Shown piece after piece: positions 7,622 through 16,315 of a stretch of 64,000 bases of DNA (position 1 is its first letter; each line of letters opens with the position of its first letter). The stretch lies in contig NZ_JAFCLP010000001.1 of assembly GCF_018129405.1 (NCBI RefSeq), forward strand, positions 434,001 through 498,000. The letters are read 5' to 3'. The notes below the pieces were generated by a model that was given only the letters and a program-made list of their open reading frames with translations, did no database searches and had not been told where the DNA came from. Position numbers and translations under genes: made by a program. The DNA comes from Bradyrhizobium iriomotense (GTDB taxonomy: Bacteria; Pseudomonadota; Alphaproteobacteria; Rhizobiales; Xanthobacteraceae).

Positions 7622-8377
7622 CTAGTGAATGATCTGGCCGAGGAAATCCCTCGCCCGTTCAGTCCTGGGCGCGCGGAAGAAGGTTTCGGGATCGGCCTCC
7701 TCGACGATCGAGCCACGGTCCATGAACACCACCCTATCAGCGATCTCGCGGGCAAAGCCCATCTCGTGCGTGACGCTGACCATGGTCATGCCGTCCCGCG
7801 CGAGCTCCACCATGGTGTCGAGCACTTCCTTGACCATCTCTGGGTCGAGCGCGGAGGTTGGCTCGTCGAACAGCATGATCTTCGGCTGCATGCACAGCGC
7901 CCGCGCGATGGCGACGCGCTGCTGCTGGCCGCCGGAGAGCTGCCCCGGATATTTGTCCGCCTGGTCGTGGATGCGCACCTTGCGCAACAAGCCGATCGCA
8001 CGCTCATGCGCGTCGGCGCGGGACAGGCCCCTCACCTTCATCGGCGCGAGCATGCAGTTCTCGACGACCGAGAGGTGCGGAAACAGGTTGAAGCTCTGAA
8101 ACACCATGCCGACCTCGCGGCGGACGCCGTTGATGTCGTCCATCCGGTTCGTCAGCTCGACACCATCGACGACGATCCGGCCACCGTCGTGCTTCTCGAT
8201 GTGATTGATGCAGCGGATCAAGGTCGACTTGCCGGAACCCGAGGGACCGCACAGCACGATCTTCTCGCCGGCCGCAACGCTGAGGTTGACGTCACTCAGG
8301 GCCGTGAAATGGCCGAACCGCTTCACCAGATTTTCGACGGTGACGATGGACGCATTCCTCGCAGCGAGCTGAAGCAT
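7622..8377 (-). CDS. ABC transporter ATPase, polar amino acid type
   Basis: A 251-residue ATP-binding subunit. Walker A is GPSGSGKST, the signature motif is LSGGQQQR, Walker B is [13 protein letters not shown], and the switch histidine lies in VTHEM. The strong GlnQ-like features ([27 protein letters not shown]) place it with importers of polar amino acids. It works at the inner face of the membrane with the two permeases encoded next to it. It is the last gene of a minus-strand operon: aminotransferase, binding protein, two permeases, ATPase. Confidence 0.95.
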   Translation of the reverse strand: MLQLAARNASIVTVENLVKRFGHFTALSDVNLSVAAGEKIVLCGPSGSGKSTLIRCINHIEKHDGGRIVVDGVELTNRMDDINGVRREVGMVFQSFNLFPHLSVVENCMLAPMKVRGLSRADAHERAIGLLRKVRIHDQADKYPGQLSGGQQQRVAIARALCMQPKIMLFDEPTSALDPEMVKEVLDTMVELARDGMTMVSVTHEMGFAREIADRVVFMDRGSIVEEADPETFFRAPRTERARDFLGQIIH

Positions 8378-8407
8378 TTTTCCTCTCCCAAGAAACAGGA
8401 TGATGCG

Positions 8408-9097
8408 CTAGCGGCCCACAATCGCATACCGCTTGCGGAGCGACGCCACGCATTGCGATGCCGCCGAGCTGATCGCGAGGTAGACCACCGCAATGACCAG
8501 ATACATCTCGACGAGACGGCCGTTGAGCTGCGCGAGCTTCGAGGCTGCGCCAAGCAGATCGGTGAGCGAGAGCACATAGACTAGCGAGGTGTCCTGGAAC
8601 AGGATGATGGTCTGGCTCAGGATGATCGGGCTCGCCACGCGCAAGACCTGCGGCAGGATCACGCTCCGGTACGTCTCGAAGGTGGACAGCGCGAGCGCCT
8701 GGCACGCCTCGAACTGTCCCCGGTTTACTGCTCGCAATCCGACGCGGATGATTTCCGAATAATAGGCGGCCTCGAACAGGCCGAACGTGATGAACGCCGT
8801 CCAGGTGGCGCCGATCGGAACCGGCCGTCCGTTGCCGCTGAGATGGCCAAGCACGATCGGCACCAGAAAGAAGAACCAGAACAGAACCAGGATCAGCGGG
8901 ATCGAGCGCATCAGGGCGACATAGCCCCGCACGAGCTTGCCGAGCACGGGCACTTCGAAGTGCTGCACCAGCGCCAAGCAGGTCCCGAGGATCAAGCCGA
9001 CCACGAAAGCAACAGCGGTCAGCGCCAGCGAGAACAGCAGGCCTGACCAGAGGTAAGGCCACGCCTGAAGAACAACGGAGAAATCGAGGCTGGTCAT
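8408..9097 (-). CDS. ABC amino-acid permease, HisM/GlnP type
   Basis: A 229-residue inner-membrane permease with about five hydrophobic helices. The EAA loop that contacts the ATPase reads EACQALALSTFETYRSVILPQ. Its ATG at 9097 overlaps the stop codon of the other permease (ATGA), a sign of coupled synthesis in one-to-one ratio. With the second permease it forms the heterodimeric channel of the importer. A much longer open frame continues upstream through the neighbouring gene but has no family features. Confidence 0.93.
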   Translation of the reverse strand: MTSLDFSVVLQAWPYLWSGLLFSLALTAVAFVVGLILGTCLALVQHFEVPVLGKLVRGYVALMRSIPLILVLFWFFFLVPIVLGHLSGNGRPVPIGATWTAFITFGLFEAAYYSEIIRVGLRAVNRGQFEACQALALSTFETYRSVILPQVLRVASPIILSQTIILFQDTSLVYVLSLTDLLGAASKLAQLNGRLVEMYLVIAVVYLAISSAASQCVASLRKRYAIVGR

Positions 9098-9888
9098 TTC
9101 ACGACCTCCATCGCGTCGGGCAAGGAGCCGACCTGTTGGGCGGCGCGCGTCGCGGCCGGTTCGACCGCGTTCTCCGCACGTCCCGTTCCCGGAATGCGCA
9201 CGGCCCTGTCGATCAGTGCCATCCCCTGATAGGCGATGAGTGCCAGCGCGAGGTAGACAAGCGTCGCGGCGCCGAAAGCGGTGAAAGTCTGGAACGTCGC
9301 TTCGCTGATCTGGCGGGCCTGCGCCGTCAGCTCCATCAGCCCGATGGTGAGCGCGACCGACGTGTTCTTGTAGATGCCCATCACTTCGCTGGTCAGGCTT
9401 GGGATGATCAGGCGCAGCGCCTGCGGCACGATGACATGGCGATAGGTCAGATAGCCGCCGAGCCCGAGAGCGCTTGCCGCCTCGACCTGTCCTTTCGGCA
9501 GGGCCTCGATCCCGGCGCGAACCTGTTCGGCGATCCGGGCGGCGGTGTAGAGACCAAGGCACACCAGCGCCGGAAAGAACGATCCCCAGGGCGGGGGAAT
9601 CTGCTTGATGGCGTTTCCGAGCGCGGCGGGAAGGAGCTCCGGCAGGACGAAATACCAGAGAAACATCTGCACCAGCACGGGGATGTTGCGGAAGATCTCC
9701 ACATACAGGCGCGCAAGCGCCGCGACGGCCCGGTTCTGCACGGTGCGGCCGATACCGACGACCACCCCGACCGCGAAGGCAATCCACCAGCCGAAGAACG
9801 CCAGCGCCAAGGTCCAGCCGAGGCCCGACAGAAGCCAATCGATATAGCGCTGGCCATCCGCGGTCTGTTCAAGAAGCACTGCAAACAT
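9094..9888 (-). CDS. ABC amino-acid permease, HisM/GltJ type
   Basis: A 264-residue inner-membrane permease. The EAA loop is EAASALGLGGYLTYRHVIVPQ and the N-terminal FRNIPVLVQMFLWYF segment is characteristic of glutamate/aspartate-type permeases. The C-terminal 35 residues are hydrophilic and Ala-rich, longer than usual, and probably cytoplasmic. It pairs with the downstream permease, whose start it overlaps. The preceding gene, 48 bases away, encodes the binding protein. Confidence 0.93.
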   Translation of the reverse strand: MFAVLLEQTADGQRYIDWLLSGLGWTLALAFFGWWIAFAVGVVVGIGRTVQNRAVAALARLYVEIFRNIPVLVQMFLWYFVLPELLPAALGNAIKQIPPPWGSFFPALVCLGLYTAARIAEQVRAGIEALPKGQVEAASALGLGGYLTYRHVIVPQALRLIIPSLTSEVMGIYKNTSVALTIGLMELTAQARQISEATFQTFTAFGAATLVYLALALIAYQGMALIDRAVRIPGTGRAENAVEPAATRAAQQVGSLPDAMEVVK

Positions 9889-9936
9889 GGCGAACCTCGG
9901 GGCTCGGTTTGCGGGACACTCTCCGCCTTGCCGCGA

Positions 9937-10839
9937 TTAATCGACCGCGTCGCTGGGATGCGCGATCCGTTCCGTGAGCTCGACCGTCAGCGGGAACGCC
10001 AGGTTCTCATTCTTGGGCGGAATCGGCCTCGTAAACCATTTTGCATAGGTCTTCTCGAACTGGCCCGACGCCATCTGCTTCGACAGAACGTCGTCGACGA
10101 GCGCCTTGAAGCCGGTATCGCCCTTCGTGAACATCAGGCCATAATAGATCTTGGCGTAACCCTCGGGGAGAAATATCAGCGCATCCGGCTTCGGAGCTGC
10201 GGCCTTGAGGCCGGCGAGGAGAATGTCGTCTTCCATGAAGGCGGCCGCGCGGCCGGTGTTCAGCATCAGGAAGGATTCGGCATGATCCTTCGCCTGGACG
10301 ATGTTGAAGCCGAGCTGCTCCTTCGCGTTCACGCCTTGTGCGAAGCCGACGGCATTGGAGCCCTGGGTGACGACGATGGTCTTGCCCTTGAGATCGCCGG
10401 CCGTCTTCAGGCCGCTGTCCGCCTTGACCAGCCAGCGCGGCTGGCTGACGAAGGTGGCGACGGAAAACGAGACCTGCTCCTGCCGCTTCCTGTCATTCGC
10501 CGTGCCGCCGCACTCGATGTCGACGGTGCCGCTCTGGATAAGCGGGATGCGGTTGGACGAGTTCACCGGAACGTAATTGACCTTAAGACTGGGCAAGCCG
10601 GTCTCCGCCTTGATGCGCTCGATGATGGCCGCGCAGAGATCAAGCGAAAAGCCGATCGGCTTCTGGTCGGGACCGAGATAGGAGAACGGTATCGAGGCCT
10701 CGCGGTGGCCGATGGTGATGGCGCCGTTCGATTTGATCCTGGCGAGCGTGGGACTGTCGGCGGCTTGCGAGGGCCCGCTGACGGCGCCGAGGACCGCGAG
10801 GCCGGACAGAATGCTCAAGACACGCGCAGAATTCGTCAT
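9937..10839 (-). CDS. Periplasmic amino-acid binding protein of the ABC importer
   Basis: A 300-residue solute-binding protein (SBP family 3). The first 26 residues form a signal peptide ending SGPSQA. The mature protein contains FSLDLCAAIIERI, the family signature, and the ligand-binding pieces GTVDIECGGTANDRKRQE and GSNAVGF. That layout resembles glutamate/aspartate receptors of the GltI group, but the exact ligand is not fixed. The adjoining aminotransferase suggests an amino-containing substrate that is broken down after import. The gene is 22 bases behind the aminotransferase gene. Confidence 0.9.
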   Translation of the reverse strand: MTNSARVLSILSGLAVLGAVSGPSQAADSPTLARIKSNGAITIGHREASIPFSYLGPDQKPIGFSLDLCAAIIERIKAETGLPSLKVNYVPVNSSNRIPLIQSGTVDIECGGTANDRKRQEQVSFSVATFVSQPRWLVKADSGLKTAGDLKGKTIVVTQGSNAVGFAQGVNAKEQLGFNIVQAKDHAESFLMLNTGRAAAFMEDDILLAGLKAAAPKPDALIFLPEGYAKIYYGLMFTKGDTGFKALVDDVLSKQMASGQFEKTYAKWFTRPIPPKNENLAFPLTVELTERIAHPSDAVD

Positions 10840-10861
10840 GTACGTCTCCTTGATGGACAGC

Positions 10862-12022
10862 CTATGCGGCCCTCGATGATGGCTTCACGCCGCGCCGCTG
10901 GATGATCTCGATCAGGCGGTCGACATCGGCAATCGTGTTGAACATCCCGAACGAGACGCGAATGCCGTCCCGTTCCGGCGACACGCGGACCCCGTTCTCT
11001 TCGAAATGGCCGAGCCATTCGGCGGCGGGCAGCGCGATGACGTAGATGTGCGGCGCGCGATGCTGCCGCGCGCGCGGGCCGACCATGCGCACGTCCAGCG
11101 CATCGAGCCTGGCGATGAGGTGGTCGCCGAGATCGAAGCAGTGGTTCTGGATGTTCTGCACGCCCAGCGCTTCGATCATGTCGAGCGAGGCACTGAGGGC
11201 ATGGATCGCCGGAAGATTGAAATTGCCGAGCTCGAAGCGGCGCGCGCTCGGGGCAGGCTCGAGCTTGTCGGGCCGGGCGGTGAGATCGGCCGGGACTTCC
11301 GCAAGGCTGGCGGCCGCGAGATAGGCAGGCTCGAGCTCAGCCCTGGACTTGTCCCAGTAGAGCAGGCCCAGCCCTTGCGGCACGAGCAGCCCCTTGTGAC
11401 TGCCCGAACCGATGAAGGTCGCGCGCATCGCCCTGGCATCGATCGGCACGACGCCGATCGCCTGCATCACGTCGACGACGAAGTAGAGTCCCTTCTCCTC
11501 GCAGAGTGCACCGATGCTTTCGACGTCGAAACGGTGACCGGCGTGGAAGGTCACCTGCGACATCGAGATCGCCCGTGTGCTCGCGTCGACGTACGGACGA
11601 AGGCTCTCGGCATCGACGACCTCCGTCATCGGCACGAACTCGACGGTGACGCCCTTGCGCCGCAGATTGAGGAACGCATAGGCGTTGTTCGGATGATCGC
11701 CGTGGATCATCAGGACCTTGTCGCCGGCGCGCAGCGGCAGCGCGTTCGCGGCGATATTCATGCTCTCCGAGGTGTTCTTGGTGAAGGCGATCTCGTCGGC
11801 CGATGCGCCGAGAAACCGCGCCAGCTTCTCGCGGGTCTGCTCGACGCGATCGAGCCAGACGCTCTTCGGACCGGCGGTCTCGAGACCTTCGCTCAGGAAA
11901 CGGTCGATCGCCGCCTTGACGGGACGCGCAAGCGGCGTCTGGAAGCCGGAGTCGAGATAGGTGATCCGCTCGGCAGCCGGAAACTCCTTCCGTACGGATT
12001 CGACGTCGTAGTGGCCTGACAT
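10862..12022 (-). CDS. Class V aminotransferase (isopenicillin N epimerase/NifS-like)
   Basis: A 386-residue PLP enzyme of aminotransferase class V. The PLP lysine lies in GSGSHKGLLVPQG, the cofactor-contacting aspartate in VVDVMQAIGVVP, and FTKNTSESMNIAA forms the phosphate-binding region. Enzymes of this branch include cysteine desulfurases, selenocysteine lyases and epimerases, and the active-site Cys loop of desulfurases is not obvious. It heads the operon of the amino-acid importer, so it likely acts on the imported compound. The ATG at 12022 gives MSGHYDVESVRKEFP; the open frame upstream to 12133 adds a lead with no family match. Expression is probably set by the divergent IclR gene. 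Confidence 0.88.
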   Translation of the reverse strand: MSGHYDVESVRKEFPAAERITYLDSGFQTPLARPVKAAIDRFLSEGLETAGPKSVWLDRVEQTREKLARFLGASADEIAFTKNTSESMNIAANALPLRAGDKVLMIHGDHPNNAYAFLNLRRKGVTVEFVPMTEVVDAESLRPYVDASTRAISMSQVTFHAGHRFDVESIGALCEEKGLYFVVDVMQAIGVVPIDARAMRATFIGSGSHKGLLVPQGLGLLYWDKSRAELEPAYLAAASLAEVPADLTARPDKLEPAPSARRFELGNFNLPAIHALSASLDMIEALGVQNIQNHCFDLGDHLIARLDALDVRMVGPRARQHRAPHIYVIALPAAEWLGHFEENGVRVSPERDGIRVSFGMFNTIADVDRLIEIIQRRGVKPSSRAA

Positions 12023-12196
12023 CCCGATCTCCTGAGCACGTCCGCGGCGGCTCGCGCTGCACAAATCCTGTTCACCGCCTCGCGACGCCAACGATATGGG
12101 CAAGGCATCAAAAGCGCCTACATGAATTTTCATATTTCAGTAGTTTTCATTCCGAAAAATGATAATTTATTGTATTTTCGCACCGGGAACGAAAAA
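12023..12196. promoter_or_regulatory. Divergent control region between the aminotransferase operon and iclR
   Basis: The stretch 12122-12180 is sharply AT-rich against a GC-rich background. It holds the near-palindrome ATGAATTTTCAT at 12122 and a second copy of TTTTCAT at 12144-12150, ending in TCATT and AATGA arms around CCGAAA. These are candidate IclR binding sites and promoter elements for both directions; the exact operator is not certain. Confidence 0.5.
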
Positions 12197-12997
12197 GTGC
12201 AGCAGCCAAGTACCGACGGACCACTGGACCGCGCCTTCGCGATCATTGGCTATGTCGCCAGCCAGATCAGAGCAGCCTCGGTCGCGGAAATCGCCGCTGC
12301 GCTGTCCCTGCCGCTGCCGACTGCGCACCGGCTCATCGGCAATCTGGAGCAGCGCGGGCTGCTTCAGAAAGCCGTGGGAACGAAGCGCTACGTCGTCGGC
12401 AATCAACTGGTCACGCTGTCGGCCCGCGTCATCGGCGCAGCTTTCCGCACCGCGCGCCGGCACGCGGTGCTTCGCGCCGTCGCCGCCGAAATCGGCGAGC
12501 AATGCGAGATCGGGGTCGTGCGGGACAATGTCGTTGCTTACGTCGACAGCGTCCGCGTGTCGCAACCTCAAGGTCTGCAGTTCAATCCGGGCGAAGCCGC
12601 CCCGCTCCACTGCACGTCGACCGGCAAGATCTACATGAGCCGCCTGCCGGAGCGCGCGCGCGAGAAGCTGTGCCGCGCGCTCGCGCTGACGCGATATACC
12701 GAAACAACGATCGTGGATGTCGAGCGCCTGATGAAGGTGCTCGACGAGACCCGCAAGCGCGGCTGGGCCAAGACCAACGAAGAATATGTGCGAGGCGTGG
12801 TCGGCTGTGCCGTTCCCATCCTCTCGCCGGATCGCGAGCTGATCGCGTGCCTGGGTGTGTCCGTTCCCGTGGCACGCGTGAGCTTCACCGAGCTGGATCG
12901 GTTCATCGCTCCATTGCAGAAGGCCGCGGCACTACTATCGGAGACAATCCTCGGAGATGACGAGGACGGCGCAGGCGAAGGATCGGAGGAATTTTGA
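12197..12997 (+). CDS. IclR-family transcriptional regulator
   Basis: A 266-residue regulator with an N-terminal winged helix (SVAEIAAALSLPLPTAHRLIGNLEQRGLL) and the C-terminal IclR effector domain. That domain includes the conserved LHCTSTGKIYMSRL segment, RGWAKTNEEYVRGVVGCAVPI and a closing helix. IclR proteins bind small-molecule effectors such as organic acids and usually act on adjacent divergent operons, here the importer and aminotransferase. The GTG at 12197 has a weak GGGA eight bases upstream. An ATG at 12122 is in frame, but it lies in the AT-rich control region and would add an unrelated lead. The C terminus is acidic (DDEDGAGEGSEEF). Confidence 0.9.
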   Translation: MQQPSTDGPLDRAFAIIGYVASQIRAASVAEIAAALSLPLPTAHRLIGNLEQRGLLQKAVGTKRYVVGNQLVTLSARVIGAAFRTARRHAVLRAVAAEIGEQCEIGVVRDNVVAYVDSVRVSQPQGLQFNPGEAAPLHCTSTGKIYMSRLPERAREKLCRALALTRYTETTIVDVERLMKVLDETRKRGWAKTNEEYVRGVVGCAVPILSPDRELIACLGVSVPVARVSFTELDRFIAPLQKAAALLSETILGDDEDGAGEGSEEF

Positions 12998-13168
12998 GCG
13001 CGTGCTCCGGCAGTTCCACACGGCCCTTCCGCGATCGAGAGAGCATCAGCGGATGATGGCAGCAGCTGTCACGCGACAGTAGGACGCAATCGAAGATCGA
13101 CTGCGCCGTTGAAGCGCCGAGTCCCGGGAGCTATCGATCTGAAAATTTGTCGTCGATCGGAGGAACGC

Positions 13169-13576
13169 ATGAGCACCATCACCGGAGGCTGTCACTGCGG
13201 CGCAATCCGTTATCAGGTCGAGGGCGAAGTGATCGTTCACGCGCTGTGTCATTGCCGCGACTGCCGGCTCCATGCCGGCGCGCCGGTCGTCGGCTGGACG
13301 ATGTACGCGGATGACGCCGTCAAGGTGACCAGGGGTGAGCCCAAGGTCTACAATTCCTCGGAACATGGCCGACGGCTCTTCTGCGGCAATTGCGGCACCG
13401 GCCTGTTCTATGTCAACGCCAACATGCTGCCCGGCGTCATCGACATCCAGAGTACGACTTACGATGATCCCGACGCCGTACCGGCGACGATGCACATCCA
13501 GGTCGCCGAGCGCCTTCGCTGGATGGAGCGCGCGCACGAGCTGCCGACGTTCGACCGCTATCCTCCGCAGACGTAG
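13169..13576 (+). CDS. GFA-family zinc protein
   Basis: A 135-residue protein of the GFA/CENP-V fold. The zinc ligands stand in GGCHCGAIRY, ALCHCRDCRLHAG and FCGNCGTGLFY, the usual spacing of seven cysteines. Some members were described as glutathione-dependent formaldehyde-activating enzymes, but most have no known activity, so no reaction is assigned. The ATG at 13169 is preceded by GGAGG at good distance. The gene stands alone between iclR and a convergent gene. A second GFA protein of different sequence is encoded at 56944. Confidence 0.9.
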   Translation: MSTITGGCHCGAIRYQVEGEVIVHALCHCRDCRLHAGAPVVGWTMYADDAVKVTRGEPKVYNSSEHGRRLFCGNCGTGLFYVNANMLPGVIDIQSTTYDDPDAVPATMHIQVAERLRWMERAHELPTFDRYPPQT

Positions 13577-13603
13577 CAGTGAGACGAGCGGCCCGGTTTC
13601 GCA

Positions 13604-14491
13604 TCAGCTCTTCGTGCTCGCCGTCTTGTCGAGCGCGGCCCGCAAACCATTGGCGAGCTTGATCGCATCGTCGTTGGCCCAGAAGTGCATGAAGAACAGG
13701 CGCGGCTGTTCGTCCAGCATGTGGCTGTGAAGCGCCGTCACGGCGATGCCGTGCGATCGCAACGCCCTAATGACCGGGTTCACCTCGTCGCCGGTCAGCA
13801 CGAAGTCACCGGTGATGGCCGCCTTGCCCGCACCGGTGGGCTGGAAGTTGATGGCGGTCGCGACGCCCAGCGGCCCGACCGGGCTCAGCTGCATTCCCTG
13901 CTCAGTGACCGGATCACGGCGGGGCACGTTGAACTGGTAGACGCCGCCATTGGCCTGTCCCTTGACGCCGATGATCTGGTCGAGCTGCGCGGTGTCGAGA
14001 TCGACCGCAGGCGGCGGGGCCGCGGGAGCCGGCACTGAGAGCGGCGTCCTGCTTTCGGCGAGCGCGTCCTTGATAGCGGTCGCGATCTTGAGCGGGTCGC
14101 CGTGTCCGGCGACGTGCATGTAGAACGTCGCCGGGCTCGCGCCGAGCAGATGATTGTGCACGGCCGTGATCTCCAGCCCGTTCGCAATCATCTTCAGCAT
14201 GACCGGGTTGATCTCAGACTCGAGCAGCACCAGATCGCCCATCGCCATGACGCCGCCATGGGCCGGCTTGAACGCGACCCAGCCGCCGAGCGCCAGCGCC
14301 GGCTTGATGGTCACGCCGTCGAGCGTCACCGTAAGGTCGGTGCGCGGAAAACCGTAGCGATGCACGTCGCCGGCCACGGAAGGCTTTCGGCCCAGCGCGT
14401 CATCGACCTTCTGCCAGTCGACCTCCTGCGCGCGGGCGGTTGCGATGAAGCAGGCGCTGATGGCCAACAGCGCCGAGATTGTCTTGCGCAT
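13604..14491 (-). CDS. Exported DUF1259 protein with two homologous halves
   Basis: A 295-residue protein with a signal peptide (cleavage likely after ATARA, residue 21). It contains two copies of the DUF1259 (LpqO/LppY-like) unit. The first copy shows AVHNHLLGASPATFYMHVAG, the second ALHSHMLDEQPRLFFMHFWA, each preceded by a segment of the type GDLVLLESEINPVM or GDFVLTGDEVNPVI. The His-x-His pairs could bind a metal. A proline/alanine linker (APAAPPP) joins the halves. Function is unknown; it is exported to the periplasm. The PepSY-like gene lies 42 bases upstream on the same strand, so the two may be co-expressed. Confidence 0.85.
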   Translation of the reverse strand: MRKTISALLAISACFIATARAQEVDWQKVDDALGRKPSVAGDVHRYGFPRTDLTVTLDGVTIKPALALGGWVAFKPAHGGVMAMGDLVLLESEINPVMLKMIANGLEITAVHNHLLGASPATFYMHVAGHGDPLKIATAIKDALAESRTPLSVPAPAAPPPAVDLDTAQLDQIIGVKGQANGGVYQFNVPRRDPVTEQGMQLSPVGPLGVATAINFQPTGAGKAAITGDFVLTGDEVNPVIRALRSHGIAVTALHSHMLDEQPRLFFMHFWANDDAIKLANGLRAALDKTASTKS

Positions 14492-14533
14492 TGATCTCTT
14501 CCCTTGAGCTTGAATTCGGTTTCCGGAGCCGTC

Positions 14534-14767
14534 TCAGTTCCGCTCCTTGATCTGGCCGCTGCTGTCGACAACGAGCCGCACCGGCTTGCCGTTCTTGATC
14601 GCCTTGGCGGTCGTCCCCTCTGCGGTCGACTTGATGTCGCTGACCTCGGTGTAACCAGCCGCCTTGATCCTGGCGACGAGCTCGTCCTGAGTCAGCGCGC
14701 GTGCGGCAGACGCGCCGCCAATCAGCGCCAGAATGAGGAAAGCGTGAAGGATTGTCCGTGTGCGCAT
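14534..14767 (-). CDS. Small exported PepSY-like protein
   Basis: A 77-residue protein with a signal peptide (LILALIGGASAARA) and a mature part of about 52 residues. LTQDELVARIKAAGYTEV and GKPVRLVVDSSGQIKE follow the alpha-beta pattern of a single PepSY domain. Such small proteins are periplasmic and are thought to bind or inhibit other proteins; the partner is unknown. It lies just upstream of the DUF1259 gene on the same strand. Confidence 0.75.
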   Translation of the reverse strand: MRTRTILHAFLILALIGGASAARALTQDELVARIKAAGYTEVSDIKSTAEGTTAKAIKNGKPVRLVVDSSGQIKERN

Positions 14768-15184
14768 GGTCGTTCTCCTGGTCGTGTCCCCGCCCCAGGT
14801 GAAGTCCGTTTCGCGAGGTTACGCATCGACAAGGCCGGCGCCCCGCGCCGGACCGATGAGCCGAAATGATGGGTTCGATGATATCGGGGTGTCAGATGAC
14901 ATGTGGCGTCCTTGGTGAAGATCAGGACGCGATTCTTGGGCATGTCGCCTCACGGGGAGATCGCACATCCCCGACACGCTGAGTAGAAGCCGGGGTGGCC
15001 AAGCTGTCAACTCACCCGTCCCCCAGGATCGTCACAAAGAATTTTGCACTCCGTTTGGAACCGCCAACCACTCTTGAAACCTGAAGACCATCTCACGTAA
15101 GCTGGTCAGCACGGGGACAATGCAGACTCCCCTTGAGACCCCGGTCCAAGCTCTGCGCAGCACGCAAATACGTGGAGCTTGCGC
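14768..15184. other. 417-base stretch without a convincing gene
   Basis: This interval lies between the divergent PepSY-like and ATP-grasp genes. A 73-codon frame on the minus strand reaches into the PepSY gene, is rich in Arg, Ser and His, and has no recognisable pattern, so it is not called. The interval presumably holds the promoters of both flanking genes; no palindromic operator stands out. Confidence 0.6.
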
Positions 15185-16264
15185 ATGGACACCGAACGTC
15201 ACTCCTCTCCCCGCCAGACCGTAGCCATCCTCTCACGCGGCGACGCTGCCGCGCGCCGCGAGGCCACGGCGCAGAACAGCCGCTTCGTCCGCGTCTTCGA
15301 AGCGCTCGCCGCTGTCGGCATCGAAGCCTCGCCGGTGATCTACGACGAAAGCTTCGCGGGCGCCGTCCGCGATCAATTGCTCGCAGCCGACGGCGTGCTG
15401 GTCTGGGTCGATCCGATCCACCAGGGCAAGACGCGCGCCGAGCTCGATGCCCTGCTGCGCGAGGTCGCGGCGCTGGGGACATGGGTGAGCGCGCATCCCG
15501 ACATCATCTTGAAGATAGGCGTCAAGGAGGTGCTCTACCGCACGCGTCATCTGGGCTGGGGCGCCGACACGCATCGCTATGACACCGCCGCAAGCTTCCG
15601 CACCGAATTTCCGGTGCGCCTTCGTGCCAATGGTCCGCGCGTGCTGAAGCAGAACCGCGGCAATGGCGGCCAGGGCGTCTGGAAGGTGGAGGCACTGCCC
15701 GACACCCAAGACATGGTGCGCGTGCTGCATGCACAGCGCGGCAGTATCCCAGAGGATATACCGCTCGATGCCCTGCTCGCGCGGTGCGAGCCGTATTTCG
15801 GCTGGGGCGGCTGCATCATCGACCAGGCGTTTCAATCGCGCCTGCCCGACGGCATGATCCGCTGCTACATGAGCGGGTCCAAGGTCGCAGGCTTCGGGCA
15901 TCAGAAGATCAAGGCCCTGATCCCGCCGCCGCCGGAGGGGCCGGATTCCCCCGAAGCTCAACCTGGTCCGCGCATCATGCACGGCCCTGACGCACCGCAA
16001 TTCCAGGCGCTGCGCAAATCCATGGAGGAGCAGTGGACACCGCAGATGATGGACACGCTCGGCATCGATGAGCCGTCATTGCCGGTCATCTGGGACGCGG
16101 ACTTTCTGTACGGGCCGCGCGATGCGGCCGGCGTCGATACCTACGTGCTGTGCGAGATCAACGCGAGCTCGTGCTTTGCGATCCCCGATGAGGCACCGGC
16201 GGCGATCGCGCGGACGGTGAAGCAACGCATGCTGCGGACTACAGGCGTGCATTCGGGCACATAG
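15185..16264 (+). CDS. Cj0069-type ATP-grasp-like protein
   Basis: A 359-residue cytoplasmic protein. It begins with a Rossmann-like segment (VAILSRGDAAARRE) and continues with features of ATP-grasp folds. RVLKQNRGNGGQGVWKV near residue 155 looks like the nucleotide-binding glycine-rich loop, and the C-terminal DTYVLCEINASSCFAIPD matches the metal-binding E-x-N pattern. It resembles the family named after Campylobacter Cj0069, whose reaction is unknown; ATP-grasp enzymes usually join a carboxylate to an amine or thiol. It has no operon partner. The ATG at 15185 is preferred to a GTG or ATG-like start two codons upstream. Confidence 0.75.
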   Translation: MDTERHSSPRQTVAILSRGDAAARREATAQNSRFVRVFEALAAVGIEASPVIYDESFAGAVRDQLLAADGVLVWVDPIHQGKTRAELDALLREVAALGTWVSAHPDIILKIGVKEVLYRTRHLGWGADTHRYDTAASFRTEFPVRLRANGPRVLKQNRGNGGQGVWKVEALPDTQDMVRVLHAQRGSIPEDIPLDALLARCEPYFGWGGCIIDQAFQSRLPDGMIRCYMSGSKVAGFGHQKIKALIPPPPEGPDSPEAQPGPRIMHGPDAPQFQALRKSMEEQWTPQMMDTLGIDEPSLPVIWDADFLYGPRDAAGVDTYVLCEINASSCFAIPDEAPAAIARTVKQRMLRTTGVHSGT

Positions 16265-16271
16265 CGGGACA

Positions 16272-16315
16272 GCGGGCGAGCTCCCGCAGATCAGATCTTC
16301 GGGAGCTTCGCCCGC
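16272..16315. terminator. Hairpin between convergent genes
   Basis: GCGGGCGAGCTCCCG at the left faces CGGGAGCTTCGCCCGC at the right around a 13-base loop, with a single bulge. It spans the gap between two converging genes and includes the end of the tctC gene at 16291. It has no long T run, so it may act as a bidirectional transcription barrier rather than a classical terminator. Confidence 0.6.

Noticed and set aside
9136-10905. A 589-codon open frame on the plus strand opposite the ABC permease and binding-protein genes
   Set aside because: Arg-, Asp- and Gly-rich antisense text; the minus-strand genes have overlaps and motifs of a normal importer.
14722-14943. A 73-codon minus frame overlapping the PepSY-like gene
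   Set aside because: It overlaps a gene with a signal peptide and a domain pattern, and has no features of its own.
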